Shown: piece by piece, positions 1 to 11,282 of the stretch | How positions within the stretch are numbered: the first letter of the stretch is position 1 | How the letters are laid out: each line of letters starts with the position of its first letter | DNA from: Dastarcus helophoroides | Taxonomy: Eukaryota > Arthropoda > Insecta > Coleoptera > Bothrideridae | Direction: 5' to 3' | DNA: 64,000 nt | Assembly (NCBI GenBank): GCA_028583605.1 | Contig: CM053326.1 | Coordinates: 21,170,536-21,234,535, forward strand | Position numbers and translations under genes: made by a program | The notes under the pieces: model-generated | Told to the model about the DNA's origin: nothing | The model's database searches: none | Seen by the model: only the letters and a program-made list of their open reading frames with translations

Positions 1-235
1 GAAGAAATGGGTCTTGGAAATTCCCGGTATTACCTCCCGGGATTCCGGGAGCCAAGAAAAAAGAACGAGGAACCAAACTACTGCGTTAGAGAATCAAGAA
101 GGTGTAAGTCTGTGGAAAATCTTATCATTTTACCCAAAACTAATTGCATTTTCTTTACTTTTGAAAGATATTTATTTAACTAATGAGAATTTATTACTTT
201 TTCGTCTAGGACAAGATGTATAGGTAACTTACCTT
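1..235. other. Unique sequence, no gene seen
   Basis: The first 60 bases are less AT-rich than what follows and contain short CCCGG-centred inverted motifs (CCCGGTATTACCTCCCGGG). The 69-codon open frame across it has no recognisable motif and I treat it as chance. Confidence 0.5.
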
Positions 236-900
236 CTATATAATTATTTTAACTTGGTTACAAAGTTTTAAGAAGGCGAAATTTTCAAAAAAAGTCGTAA
301 TTTTCATAAAAATCGAATTCTTCAAAGAATATAAAAAACAATGTCCAGAAAGTCATCATTTCTAGAAAAACCAGCATTAATTTTAAAAAATCCACCTTCT
401 GAAAAAAGCTGACATTTTCATTAAAAAAAAATTAAATTGTTCAAAAGTTCCAGAAAAGACTAAATTTTAGGACAAAGTATGAAATAAAGAAAATAACTCG
501 AAGTTTTCAAAAATAAATAGGAAACTTTGAGAAAAAGAAAACATTTTTAAAATAAATAAATACAATTTACAAAAAACCTTGTATTTTGAAAAAGGTGAAA
601 ATTTTCAAATTTAGGCAAAAATCTGCAAAAAAGTCCAAATTTTGAAATTACTATAGAAATTGCCAAAACAAGTACAATTTTGAAAAAAGCCAACATTTTG
701 GAAAAAATGAAAATATTGAAAAAGTGTAGATTTTTAAATATCGAAGTTTCAAAAAAAGTCGAAATTTTCAACAAAAGACTAGAATCACGTGGACGTTTTT
801 TAGGGTTTTTGTTAATTCAAAATTTTCAAAAAGACCGAATTCTTTAAACAATTTGGGATTTTTTTATAAAGTCAAAATTTTTAAGAAGATTAAGATTTTC
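236..900. repeat. AT-rich quasi-repeat field, A-rich strand
   Basis: The + strand repeats degenerate blocks of the type AAAAAGTCGAAATTTTC about every 15-25 bases, without a fixed period. The same texture recurs in many places in this window, as an A-rich or a T-rich strand. No coding signal is seen; the 75-codon open frame on the - strand (Phe/Lys/Leu rich) is a product of the composition. It may be an old, slipped minisatellite or decayed transposon body. Confidence 0.6.
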
Positions 901-904
901 GGTT

Positions 905-1275
905 ATGACAGAACGAACTGGTCCTTGGTTATCTTTAAAAATTAAAATACAAAGATTGTCCCCTGAAACTAAGAAAGATTAAAAAACACAACAAAAGTTG
1001 CTCTAATGCATTTCAATAGCCAACATATCATCTTCAGAGAGATACTAACATCTAATGCTAAAATTTAACCTTTATATACCAAGAATATTCACTTCGTGCA
1101 TGATCGACCGCATCCGAACGCGCATGCACATCTAATTATACACGTCGTAGTGTCACAATTCCTTATCTATCAACCTATGATCTAACTCAAAAACATGTCG
1201 AGCCACACTTGACTTCTCACTCCTTCCGTAACTCAAATGAGCCAAATGCTCCTTCAGTCGGATTTTAAAAGATCG
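905..1275 (-). mobile_element. Penelope-like element end, antisense copy
   Basis: Read on the - strand this holds the tail of a GIY-YIG frame (SSVARH.FELDH signature near 1165-1210), a conserved stretch, a hammerhead-type core at 1000-1041, and an end near GGACCAGTTCG. The same order is seen at 40742-41205 (-) and, for the distal half, at 18645-18834 (+). PLEs are retroelements with a reverse transcriptase, often a GIY-YIG endonuclease, and terminal repeats that carry hammerhead motifs; the GIY-YIG tail plus hammerhead is why I assign this family. The reverse transcriptase itself is absent. It faces the sense copy at 1276-1445, forming an inverted repeat. Confidence 0.6.
1000..1041 (-). ncRNA. 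Degenerate hammerhead-like motif of PLE
   Basis: On the - strand: CTCT, CTGAAGA (fits the CUGANGA core), a stem II region, then GAAA changed to GAAAT, ending in AGAGC. Stem II pairing is worse than in the copy at 18699-18740 and the stem III sequence is ATGCAT instead of ACGCGT. Probably inactive. Confidence 0.45.
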
Positions 1276-1445
1276 TCTAGTGCTTTGAGGGCAATCTTTA
1301 AAGATTGTCTTCAAGAGTACGCCGGGCAGACTAGACGATCTCTTGAAGGAGCATTTGGTGGAAGAACTAAGAAGTCAAGTGTGGCTCGACATGCTTTTGA
1401 ATTAGATCATAAAATAGATAATAATATTAAACTGTTAAAAAACCA
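1276..1445 (+). pseudogene. GIY-YIG endonuclease fragment of a Penelope-like element
   Basis: The open frame from 1237 contains YAGQTRRSL followed by SSVARHAFELDHKID and IKLL. This matches the usual second half of PLE-type GIY-YIG domains (Y.GQT.RSL, then KEH, then S.A..H....H.ID). The expected KEHL block is visible one frame over at about 1339-1352, so a 1-base frameshift lies between the two halves. The N-terminal GIY part and everything upstream (reverse transcriptase) are missing, and the upstream 40 codons match nothing I know. The nuclease would nick target DNA for retrotransposition; this copy is broken. The same tail is encoded on the - strand at 1165-1275 and at 41130-41205. Assignment to PLE is by motif recognition only. 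Confidence 0.6.
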
Positions 1446-1596
1446 AAAAAAAAAATCTTGTTGTTGGTGTAAAAAAATGAACCGTGTCAACTTTATAATT
1501 GCTTTACAAATTGATGTGAGTTTTCTAACAATTAGAAAACACCCTAAAAAAGATCTCAAATAAATATACGCTTTTTTGACAAGATTAGAAGCTTTT

Positions 1597-1725
1597 AACT
1601 TCAGAACGAATAGTCGCAGCTTAATTTCACTGGAAAATTCAGAATCTACATCTCAAAATGTATCAAAATAAGACATGTGGAGTTAATTGGATGACTTGGC
1701 GTTGCAAAGTGTCCATTCCAGTCTT
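1597..1725. repeat. Dispersed repeat, copy 1 of 3
   Basis: Begins AACTTCAGAACGAATAGTCG, then a conserved CAATTTCA..GAAAATTCA region and a GATGACTTGGCG block. Similar order is found at 7170-7310 and 7441-7620. Unclassified; no coding capacity. Confidence 0.5.
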
Positions 1726-1852
1726 ATATGGGGCAAGATTTCCAGATTAAAAAACAATATTTAGTTACGACTCGTAGTTTTAAAAAATAAAGAAATCTAT
1801 TTGAAAAGTTTACAACGCCAACGAATTTGACATTGCGTAAAAAACAACATAC

Positions 1853-2232
1853 TGTTAGGCGCTTATCGGTTCGAATTGATTAACACGTGAATTGAATAAT
1901 ACCCACTTTATTTTTAAACTCAACTCAGATCACTACAACTGAATAATTAACTTACTTATTGACTTCTAACTGCTAACTCACTTCTTAACTACACCGACTC
2001 TAACTAACTGACTCGAGGTAAAGCTTGACTGCCTTATATAGTTTTGGCTACCGGCTTCTAGAACTTTTCGGCAGATAAGGCTCGTTTGCCAAATTTCTGG
2101 AACGCTTATCTGCTGTTTGTTCCGTTATCGGGGCCGCTTTCACCTTATCAGATCTTTCTAAAAACTTTTCTTAGGTACTAAATTCTACAATTCTATTCTA
2201 AATTCTACTCTAACTATTTACATTGCGTTACA
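1853..2232 (-). mobile_element. Solo LTR (297/gypsy-like), copy 1
   Basis: TG...CA borders: starts TGTTAGGCGCTTATCGG and ends GCGTTACA, flanked by a 4-bp duplication ATAC (1849-1852 and 2233-2236). Homologous to four other copies in the window. Sense is the - strand: the TATA-like element (CTATATAAGG) and downstream AATAAA signal read that way. No internal retroelement sequence is adjacent, so it is a solo LTR left by LTR-LTR recombination. The longest of the five copies. Confidence 0.8.
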
Positions 2233-2236
2233 ATAC

Positions 2237-3620
2237 ATATTGATGTGAATCCAGCGTTAGATGTATGGAAAGCATCAAAAATTTAAAGCACCTAAAAGTG
2301 TTGCTCAAATCTGCAATTTTAACCAAGTAACTAAGGTGTACCAGCGGATCTTAAAAATCCGCAATTTGATTTTGGCGACTGCTAAAATGTAAAATTTAGA
2401 GCAAGGATTCAGAATCTACACAATATATTTTATTGCTACTAGTCTTTCAGATGATAACTATAAAGTATCTGATGAGTTAACTTCAGCCTTTGAGAATTGA
2501 AGTAATTTTAGCCTTAGATGTTTGAAACTCATCAATAAACTAAGAGCTAAGAATATCTAATTTCATTTTGAAAATATCTCACAATCATTTCAGGAAACAA
2601 GTCGAAACCTAAAGCTTGTCGATAATATCCATTAGCTTGTTCGCGGCGCGGCGTCTAATTCTGGAGCTTAAACATGATTGGCAACTAAAGAAATAATAAA
2701 AAAGGTACGTTTTACCATAATATATTCTTCAAAATTTCTTGGTGAGTTATGCAAGCGTGCTTTTGCGCTGAATAAAATTCGAAAAATGCTTAATTTCAAC
2801 GGATTCGTTATTATTACTGTTCGCCTGAAGCGGAAAACTAACGACGTAAACCACTAAAGTTAAAGTTTAATGAAGTTATCACGGCAATAATTTAAAGATA
2901 ATTTATTTTAAATAATGTTCTTAGCAATTCCTCGAGGCGCATTGCATTTGCTTGTAATAAAGTATAGGCATTTGAACAATGCAAAGGCGCTATACAAACC
3001 TATATTTCCAAGTCTATTTAAGTATTGTATGTTTATTGGAAAAGTATCTCCGAGGCAGTGTGTTAACTGAAGAAGCAAATTAACTTTCGGTATTGTCCTG
3101 TCTGCGGTGAATAATGTTCTCGAAGGCAGCTGCTTTAGAAACAAGAGAACGAATTGCATATCGCATTTCATTCGATTATAGACACTTGTTCGCTGATAAG
3201 CTTACTAATGTGCTTTTGTGCCAATTTCCGAGGTTTGAAATAACTCGTTTATTTTCTCAAAAGAATTTGGTTCATACTCAAAACACACGAAATTAATTTC
3301 AAATAAAACAAAACGAGCTTCATCAGTAGCAAATTAAAGCCAAAATTTGATTCATGATCCATAAATTAAATAAAAACACGGATTAAGAGCGTGAAAGAAT
3401 TACAACAAAATTATCAAATCATAAAATGAGATGATTAGGTTACACTGAAACTGAGTTGGTTTAAATAAATTCTTAGACCAACTTGAACTTTTTGGGGTAA
3501 TTCAGAAGAAACCCTTTAAACTTCTAAGTGAATATTCGGAGCTCAAATAAACCGAAAAATCCAAAATTTTCTGGTGTATCTCATAAATGGATTACACTCT
3601 AGAAAAATTCTTAACTTAAT
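2237..3620. other. No gene recognised
   Basis: Mixed AT-rich sequence with two short overlapping open frames on opposite strands (2908-3171 -, 3114-3296 +) that show no motif. Nothing else identified. Confidence 0.4.
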
Positions 3621-3624
3621 CAAA

Positions 3625-5510
3625 CCTATTTTGGGCAATCCTTAGTCGATCTGAAGCAGTGACATATAATGGTTTATTGGAGAAAAAAAGATGGCACCAG
3701 GCTACTATGATCTGCGTAGCTGTATGTCGGATTGGAAGTTGAAGCTAAGAGATCGTTTATGTGCAACAGAAACAAAGTAGGAGACAGGACAGACCCCTGA
3801 GGCACCCCTGTATTAATCGCAAATGTATCGGAGGAGATGCCTTCGACGACGACCTGAAGAGATCTGTCAGCGAGAAAACTGCATATCAAATGACGAAGTC
3901 CAGGAGGAAGACCATAGGATGTTAATTTGGCGAGAAGAGATCGGTACCAGACTCTGTCGAAGGCCTTTGAGATATCCAATGCCACAATCCTAGCCTGAAC
4001 ATGTTTTTCCATAGCTGAGTTACAGATATGAGTACATATGCAAGTAGATCGCCAGTTGAGCTTTGTTGTCTGAAACCGCATTTCCTGTCCGAGATGATCC
4101 TATTCTCCTCCAGATATTTGAGAATCTGGATGCTGATAACATTTCTCATTACTTTAAATAAAAAGGGCAACAAAGATATAGAGCGATAGTTGTTAGTAGA
4201 TTCCTTTTTTTCTTTTCAGGACAGGATGCACTCAAGCAGATTTCCAGATGTTAGGTTACACCTTTGTTGAAAGAGAGTGTCAAAAATTTGCTTAGAACTT
4301 GAGTTAACTATGGAGCGCACTTCTTAAGAACAATAGCGGGGGTACCATCAAGGCCAGCTTTCGAGGTGTCAATCTCGATGAGAATCTTCCTGATTGTGCG
4401 TTGTCTGAAAACAACTTCAGGCATCGAAGTGGCCAACCTTAGGAAGAATAAGAGGTTCTGCGTTTCAAGAATCAAGGTTGGAGTTTTCGGCAAACATTAA
4501 GGCTAACAGGTCAGCCTTTTTCTTGGAAGTAGTCGCAATATTGTTATCGAGTAATGGTGGAAAATTTGAAGATGTAAAATTCTTTCCAATCGACTTTGCA
4601 AATTCCCAAAAGGACCTGGAACCGTTGGGACCGTTGTTAAGCCTCTGGCGCATTTTACGATCGAAATCACTTTTTGCCTCGTCAATAACCTGTTTACAAA
4701 AATTTCGTGCATCTACAAATATGCAACGCCAACGACGATATGCGCGATTTTTCCAGGCGACAAGCTCGAGCTGTGCTATCTATACCAAGGATTTACTGGA
4801 GGCAGACTTCTTTTGGGAGTAGGGAATTGAGCATTCCATTCTAATAAGGATAGTTTCCGTGATGGATTCGGCGACTAAGGAAGGGTTGTCTGAGTTAAAG
4901 CAGACTTCCTGCCATAGGGAAAGATGCAAAGAAGTCTCTTAATTCTTCCCAGTTAGCAGAGTTAATGTGCCAAACACTACAAGATCGTGTCTGAGAAGGA
5001 GGTGGTATATAACGCGAACGAGAGGCTGCTACAAGCTTGAAATCGGAATTTCCAAGCGGTGATTGTCACAGAGATGTTACGCGAATTTGTAGAAGTTGTA
5101 AGGAAAAGGTCAAGTAGATTAATCCACATAGGAATTCTTGCAAATTCCTCAATTAACTGGGATAGTCCACAAGTAATGGCGAAAGCCTCTGCCACCCTTC
5201 CTGCAACGCCAGTTCAGGAGAAAACCTTAACCAGGGGATGTTGTGTACGTTGAAGTTACCTAAAAAGACAACCTTAGCGTTTGGATAATTCGTCTGTAGG
5301 TGATCGAAGATTACGGAGAGAGGAAAGAGCTGTCTGTAGGAGGGATTGTTTGGACACAAATAAAGTAAACAAATGAATATTACTTCGTTTTTGGAGCAGA
5401 TTGTCAGCCAAATCACATCATTACCAGCAGATTCAGGGCTTTTTCTCGTTGACAGGACAGTTTGTTTTGTGTAAAAGCACAAAGATTTATCTATTTTATG
5501 AAAAAACATC
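3625..5510 (-). pseudogene. Jockey-superfamily non-LTR retroelement: endonuclease to RT palm
   Basis: Reading right to left on the - strand: an AP-endonuclease-like segment (5165-5480) with VVFLGNFNVH, where GDFN is expected; a linker including SFWEFAKSIGK (about 4580-4640) and DTSKAGLDGTPAIVLKKCAP (about 4310-4370); then RT motifs LDISKAFDRVW, GVPQGSVLSPTLFLLHINDL and SYADHSSL near 3690. The catalytic YADD is changed to YADH and the endonuclease Asp to Asn, and several frameshifts and stops break the frame, so it is dead. Weak DNA similarity to the copy at 54060-55195 continues to about 3625. The C-terminal part of the same family lies on the opposite strand at 5755-6255. The family encodes its own reverse transcription machinery. 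Confidence 0.8.
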
Positions 5511-5754
5511 TTTCCACCTTTGACGTAAAACTAACACTTATTATAAAATTTTATAGTCGCAAAAAAGGCTACTTTTTGAGATACTGATACGTGCTTTGGT
5601 TTCCTAGAGAATTTTAAGCATCTAAGAATCAAACTACGTCGGGAACGAATAGTTCAGTGAACACTTCTCCTTATTAAGAGCTTTAGAGGCCTTGATACTT
5701 TAAAGAGGAATGACAGCTAAAGATCCTTATTATATACTGAATCCTTGTTTGTTT

Positions 5755-6255
5755 CAAGTTTAATCAAGTTAGGACAACACTAGAATACTGTTCTCATGCT
5801 TGGAGTTCAGCCTCAAAGCACACTTTAGTTCTTTTGGATTCATTTCGAAGAAGAGCGATTCGCCTAAGTGATGACGAGCTTCAGCCGATTCTTTCGAAAC
5901 ACTAGAGCACAAGCGGATGGTTGGTGACTTGTCTCTTTTCTACAAGTACTATCATGGAAGATGCTCGCTGGAACAAATAGGATTGATCCCCCCAACGGCG
6001 AGATTCTTGAGTCGGAGACAGCAAATTCCTGTGAGATCCAGCTTGACACAGTGAGGACTTGTGTCTAAGGAGACTCTTTTTTCTATAGAACTTCCAAGCT
6101 ATGAAACTCGTTACCAAAATGAATGTTCAATAAAAATTACAACCTATCATTGTTTAAGACGGGGGTTCATCGCCATCTATCCTTGTTTCCGCATTCTACT
6201 CGCAATGCTTTAAAGACATAATGGGTTTACCCTTTGCTTTGAAAAAACTTTGCTT
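5755..6255 (+). pseudogene. Non-LTR retroelement C-terminal part, inverted to the upstream part
   Basis: With frameshifts, the + strand encodes LEYCSHAWSS, then RAIRLSDDE, and a tail ending in an A-rich stretch near 6235-6290. It aligns with the 3' third of the copy at 54690-55195 (LEYCSHV, RAFRLIDDESLTDSLETLEH, LSLFYKYFYGRCS). About 330 bp that lie between the palm and this tail in the other copy are missing here. Its orientation is opposite to 3625-5510. Confidence 0.7.
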
Positions 6256-6259
6256 TGAT

Positions 6260-7165
6260 TAAATTTAAAAAAAATCTAAAAAACAAGTTAAGGCTTTAAA
6301 GTTGTGTTGGTTTTCTCTGTATTTTGTCTTTAATTGACAATCACATATTAAATGTGATGACTTGATTCGAGTAACAAAGAACTTGTTCAGCGTTTCCATT
6401 CGACAATCCTGCATTAAGTGTTCTTTAGTTCAAAAAACAAAAAATCTGATCTTCGTCGTTCTTCTCTCTACTCAAAGTCCAAGGTTCAAATTCGTATTCA
6501 ATTTTTCTGCTTCAACGCTCCCAAAAGACCACCCTGGCGGCTGCATAATGCGTTCTAGATGATGTCTAAATTGCAAGATTCGCTTATTAGCGTTTTTCGA
6601 TTGTCCATCGTTGGGTAATTTTTCGCTTAACGACGGCACGCTCGCTACCTCGGGCCATCCCGTCCTTTCCACATTATAAGTAGGGAGAGAAAAAAAAGTC
6701 TCGTAACAAATGCGTAAATAATGTCGAAACCTAATGGTCTCTAGTTTCCGAATTAATCGAGGCGCTCGAGCCGGAAGATAATGATGACTAGGTCCCCGAT
6801 TAATAACCGTTTTGGCCACCCAAATTTAAACAAAACGGTGACAAGTGAAATATTTCGTTTAGATTGTGGGCTTTTACTGCCGGATTTACATGTTGGGAAA
6901 GAGATGAGATGCGGTTAGTTGATGTAAGTTGTGACTTCCTTTATTATCGTAATTTGTTATTCCTGTAATTTATGAAAATTTAGATTTGGCCGCCTTTTCA
7001 GTAACAAAGCCACTTGGGTAATACGAGGCTGGAAGACGGTGATTAATGAACATAGACGGTTTAGCGCCAGAGTTTGTAATTTTATACTAGGTGAGCCTAT
7101 GAATTTTTCCGCACACGTCGTTGTTAAAGTAACAAACGAGTCGAAACGAAGATCGAAATCAAAAT
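6260..7165. other. Unique sequence, possible regulatory island at 6480-6830
   Basis: 6480-6830 is richer in G+C than its surroundings and holds a 115-codon open frame on the - strand without any recognisable motif. The rest is ordinary AT-rich sequence. I cannot assign a function. Confidence 0.35.
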
Positions 7166-7169
7166 TTTT

Positions 7170-7620
7170 AACTTCAGAATAGATAGTCGCAGCTCAATTT
7201 CATTGACAAATTCAAATTTTACGTCCCAAAATTGATCACACTGCTGATAATTACGTAGTAATAGATCGAATTGATGACTTTTGCGACAACCGGCTTCGCC
7301 AGTGCATCAAAAAACAAGTGGCGATTGAAGGTAAATTCTAGAAAAATGAATTGTAGTCAAATCAACACCAAATGCTGTGGTGTTGATACATGTAAAAATT
7401 AAATTCATTGAATTTAACCTTTTTAGGCAATTTATGAACTCTTAAATTCAGAATGAATAGTCGCAACTAATCGCATTGGTAAGTTCTAAGTCTACGTTTT
7501 AAAATTGAACAAAAAGGACAGTTTGTTACGTGTACCAATTTATCCTGAAAAGCGTCTTCAATTAATCTTTAGATTAAGCAATGACTTAGTGGCGACATTT
7601 TTCTTCTGCTTAATTAAGTA
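7170..7620. repeat. Dispersed repeat, copies 2 and 3
   Basis: Two neighbouring units starting near 7170 (AACTTCAGAATAGATAGTCG) and 7441 (AAATTCAGAATGAATAGTCG), related to 1597-1725 and to each other. Each has the TAGTCGCA core and a later GATGACTT or AATGACTT block. Confidence 0.5.
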
Positions 7621-7624
7621 TATA

Positions 7625-8990
7625 TTCGTCGTCTGTTATGTAAAAATGTAAGCGATAATTCGTGTTTCATAGACTTTATGTTAACCCGATGTAACAAAAG
7701 CAAGAAATCTTGAAATCCTTCTCGATTCATTGCAGCGCTTTAAACCATACAACATGCAGTATATGAATTATATTTTCCTCGGTGCCATTTCGACCTCAAC
7801 ACGGACATATTTCTGTTTAATCGCGAATGATTAAATTAAATTATTGCCAACTGACTCAGACGTATGCAAATAGAAGTTGGAAGTCGACGAAGCTCTCCAC
7901 CATTTAAGCTAATTACGGGTAAAATGCCATTTAATTATCGAAGGCACTTATTGCACTAATTGCCGAACAGATAAACAATCTTGATCATTTTAACAATGTT
8001 TATGGCGAACATTCGACACTTTTCAACCAGAATAAGACACATGAACACGAATCCTTCTTAGGTTTCATTTAATTTGTATCGACACAAACTAAATCGCTCA
8101 ACCATGAGTAGTAGACAAAAAGATCGATTATTCGGGGACCGTTTTACAATTCAGAGCGCTTTCGCGCTCAAATAGTAATAACGATATTAAAATATGCGCG
8201 GTCGCGTAAAAACTCGATACATGACTACCGAAAAAAAATGGTCGATCACGCTTTCGAGTTCAGAGGTTAAACATTGTCAGGTCAATCCCGAGATGTTGGC
8301 CGGCCCCGGCCGCGACTATATTGCAATTTTCTTATCCGGCAATCTCTTACATTACAAACCAAACACCGATTTATAATGCTTACAATTTCATCTTGGACTT
8401 ATAAAATCTAACAGGTGTGATAAATCGTGCCGACAACGCTAACAGGCAATCTTGCATCAGTTTATAAATCATGTATAATTGCCCGATGAACGAAATTTGG
8501 CTAGGCGGATGCTATTTGCACAATAAAAGTGGAGTACAGGACGAACCAAGTAGAAAAAGTATCATAAGTAAGGTATTTGAGTGGGAACCCACCTTTAGGG
8601 ATATATGGGCACTTTTAAGTAGTTGATGAACACTGATATTTAATCATAATAATATTGTTAATCCCAATTACCGTAAATGCACACTTGTTTGACAACCACC
8701 ATTATCGACAGATCTACTAAATAAATCTCTAAGCATCGACTGCCAAACAACGCACGGCCTAAACCGGTGGCTCTAGGAACATGAAATTTCACATAGGTGT
8801 TCGCCATAATACCTAGGTGAGCATTAAGAGGGCATTCAGCCTCTAAGGTGGTAAAAATGGATGACAAAGACCACCTAACATATATGCATTGAGTACTGAA
8901 TTCGTTAACGAATCCATCTCCACGTGAATTTATCAAAATTTTTGCAGATGATCTACGTTTGAACGAGTTCTTTTTCTAATGTATTATTTT
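7625..8990. other. Unique sequence, no gene recognised
   Basis: 7850-8500 is moderately AT-rich with TAATTA and ATTTAATT motifs and no repeat I recognise. 8590-8960 has an open frame on the - strand without motif; its AACATGAAATTTCACATAGG part resembles the wording of common insect interspersed repeats but I cannot place it. Confidence 0.35.
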
Positions 8991-9252
8991 AAACATTTAG
9001 GTTCTAAGCTAGAAAATTTGACTTTAATTTGGCCCTTTCATGTTTAAATCGACAGGTGGAGGAACATTTTTTAGACATTTTCAGGTTTTTTTCTCGAAAT
9101 TTCAGCTTTATAGTCAAAATTTTCTGCACAAAATCGAAAACTTTGGTGGATTTTTTTGAGGTTTCAAGTTTTTCCTAATTTTTGGGTAAAACATGACATT
9201 TTTGATTTATCTAAATTTAAACTTTTTTTTCAAACTCCAAATTAGTTTCGAG
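8991..9252. repeat. T-rich quasi-repeat flank
   Basis: Degenerate TTTTCGAAATTTCAG-type blocks leading into the inverted repeat that follows. No coding signal. Confidence 0.5.
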
Positions 9253-10474
9253 AAGTTAGATTTTCAAAATTCTTTCTGCATTCGACCGACCCTCTTTCAT
9301 CCCTTAATTTTGAAAAGAACCCCCCAAATGGAGTGTTTCGCTAAGAAATTCCTAAAGTCGAGAAAATAAACGCAAATTGCCTCTGAAATGCATCCTAGGA
9401 GGTTATTTGGGTCGTTGATTACGAATCCGTGGTTGGTTTTCCCGGAAAACTCATTGCTTGTATGTAATAAAATTTTTACTCGAAACAGTGCCCTAGGGGT
9501 TTTCTGAGTCGCTAAATAAGAATATCTGATCTGTTTGTTTTTTCCAAAAACTCATTTCCCCGTCGAAAAGTCATGAACATTTTTTAATATACTAGTGGCG
9601 GTTTTGAGACAATATGATGAACCTTTCTTTAGAAATTGTGTCTCAGGGTTTTTTTTTAAATCGCTTATCAAGAATCCGAGGCTACTTTTCCGAAAAACTC
9701 ATTTTCTGGTCGGAAAATCAAGAAAACTCCCCATTTTAGGTGTTTTGAAACAATGCAGTAAAATTTTTACTCGAAACGGTGTGCCAAAATTTTTAGGATT
9801 TTTCCATCAATGAAAGGTTTTTTCGGAAAAATAGATCTTATATTTTTTATCGTCGACCCAAAAACCCTTCTATACATATGAAAAAAATTAGTTGTATTAT
9901 TTCCAAATCACTGAAGAGCCTTAAAATGGCGTAAAAATTTTACTACATTGTCTCAAAACACTTAAAATGGGGAATTTTCTTAATTTTCCAACCGGAAAAT
10001 GAGTTTTTCGGAATAGAAAGCCTTGAATTCTTGACTGTGACCCAAAAAAACCAATTTCGAAAAAAAGGTTCATCATATTGTCTCAAAACTCCAACAAGCC
10101 CACAAGGATATTAAAAAATGTTCATAATTTTCCGACCGGGAAATGAGTTTTTTGGAAAAAAGATCACGGATTCTTAATCAGCGACCCCGAAAATCCCTAG
10201 GATACCGTTACAAGTAAAAATTTTACTATCTACAAGCAATGAGTTTTCCGGGAAAACTAACCACGGATTCGTGATCAGCGACTCAAATAACCTCCTAGGA
10301 TGCATTTCCAAGTCCATTCTCCGTTAATTTTTTTTTAGCGTAACGACCCATTTGGCGGGTTGTTTTTAAGATTAATGGGTGAAGGAGGGTCGAGCGACTT
10401 TCTCTTAGTATAGCAGTAAACAATCCTTGGGTCATCAGAAATTGAATGCAGAAAGAATTTTGAAAATCTAACTT
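9253..10474. repeat. Large inverted repeat A (about 1.2 kb)
   Basis: Outer ends AAGTTAGATTTTC (9253) and GAAAATCTAACTT (ending 10474). The arms pair over most of their length: CCTAGGAGGTTATTTGGGTC at about 9390 with GACTCAAATAACCTCCTAGG at about 10280; the GAGGGTCG...CCCATTTGG block also pairs. The turn lies near 9850. Each arm is built from about three diverged tandem units of 110-120 bp (repeated TTTTCCGGAAAACTCATT.. and GTCGCTNANTAAGAATCC blocks). The right arm carries an extra ~40 bp near 10400-10440. No coding frame and no clear target duplication. A transcript would fold into a long hairpin. Confidence 0.75.
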
Positions 10475-11282
10475 ACTCTATTATTTGTATCTATTTCCCG
10501 GCTTATTGCTTAAATTATTTAAAATTTGGAGATAAATTCGAAGCTTCGAAAAGAAACAGTCAAAATTTCAACCAAAATGAGATTAATTTTAGAAATGTTT
10601 TGGATTTCTTTCAGAAATTTGATGCTTGCCAAGCTTTAAATTTGAAGTGAGGACATCTAATGTTTGTTTTAATTTTAACTTTAAAAAAGCGAAAAGTTAT
10701 GAATAACGTCGACATTTAAGAGAAGAACCTAAGTTAAAATTTTAAAAAACAATTTCAAATCTTCTTTCATTTCTTATTTCTTACCATTTTCAGAACAATG
10801 TCAAAAATCTGACAATAAAAAACTGAAACAATTTTATAGAAATTTCCAATTTTTTTCCTAAAATAATAGAAAAAAATCGTCAAATTTTCGATTCTTTTTG
10901 TTAAAAATTTCGACCTTCGACTCGAAGTTATTTCAACATCGGAAGTTGAAAACTTCTGTAATGAATCAATTTTACGTAATAATACGTAAGATTATGAAAA
11001 TTGTTTTTAGAAATCTCGAACACTTCTTATTAGAAAAATGAGCGCAAATTAGGTGTGTCTAATTATTTTATTAAAATTGCACCTTTACAATTACATATTT
11101 AGTTGGATTGAATAAAAATTATATAATAAAAATAAATGTTCTCGAAGCTTAAAGTTGAAATTTCATATTTAAAGTTAAAATTTCTAGACTGTAGTCGAAA
11201 TGCAGCAATTAAAATTTTTAAAAAATTAAATTGCACAACACTTTTTCAAAATTTTTAATATAAAGGCATTTGGAAATAATGT

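Noticed and set aside
547..774. Phe/Lys-rich membrane-like protein on the - strand
   Set aside because: Such frames appear in every quasi-repeat field (also 18338-18553, 39998-40186, 62338-62541, 63606-63821) and follow from TTT/AAA codons.
4478..4822. 114-codon open frame on the + strand
   Set aside because: It is the antisense shadow of the non-LTR element on the - strand.
6472..6819. 115-codon open frame on the - strand as a gene
   Set aside because: No motif and no splice or promoter context. Balanced composition makes chance frames longer.
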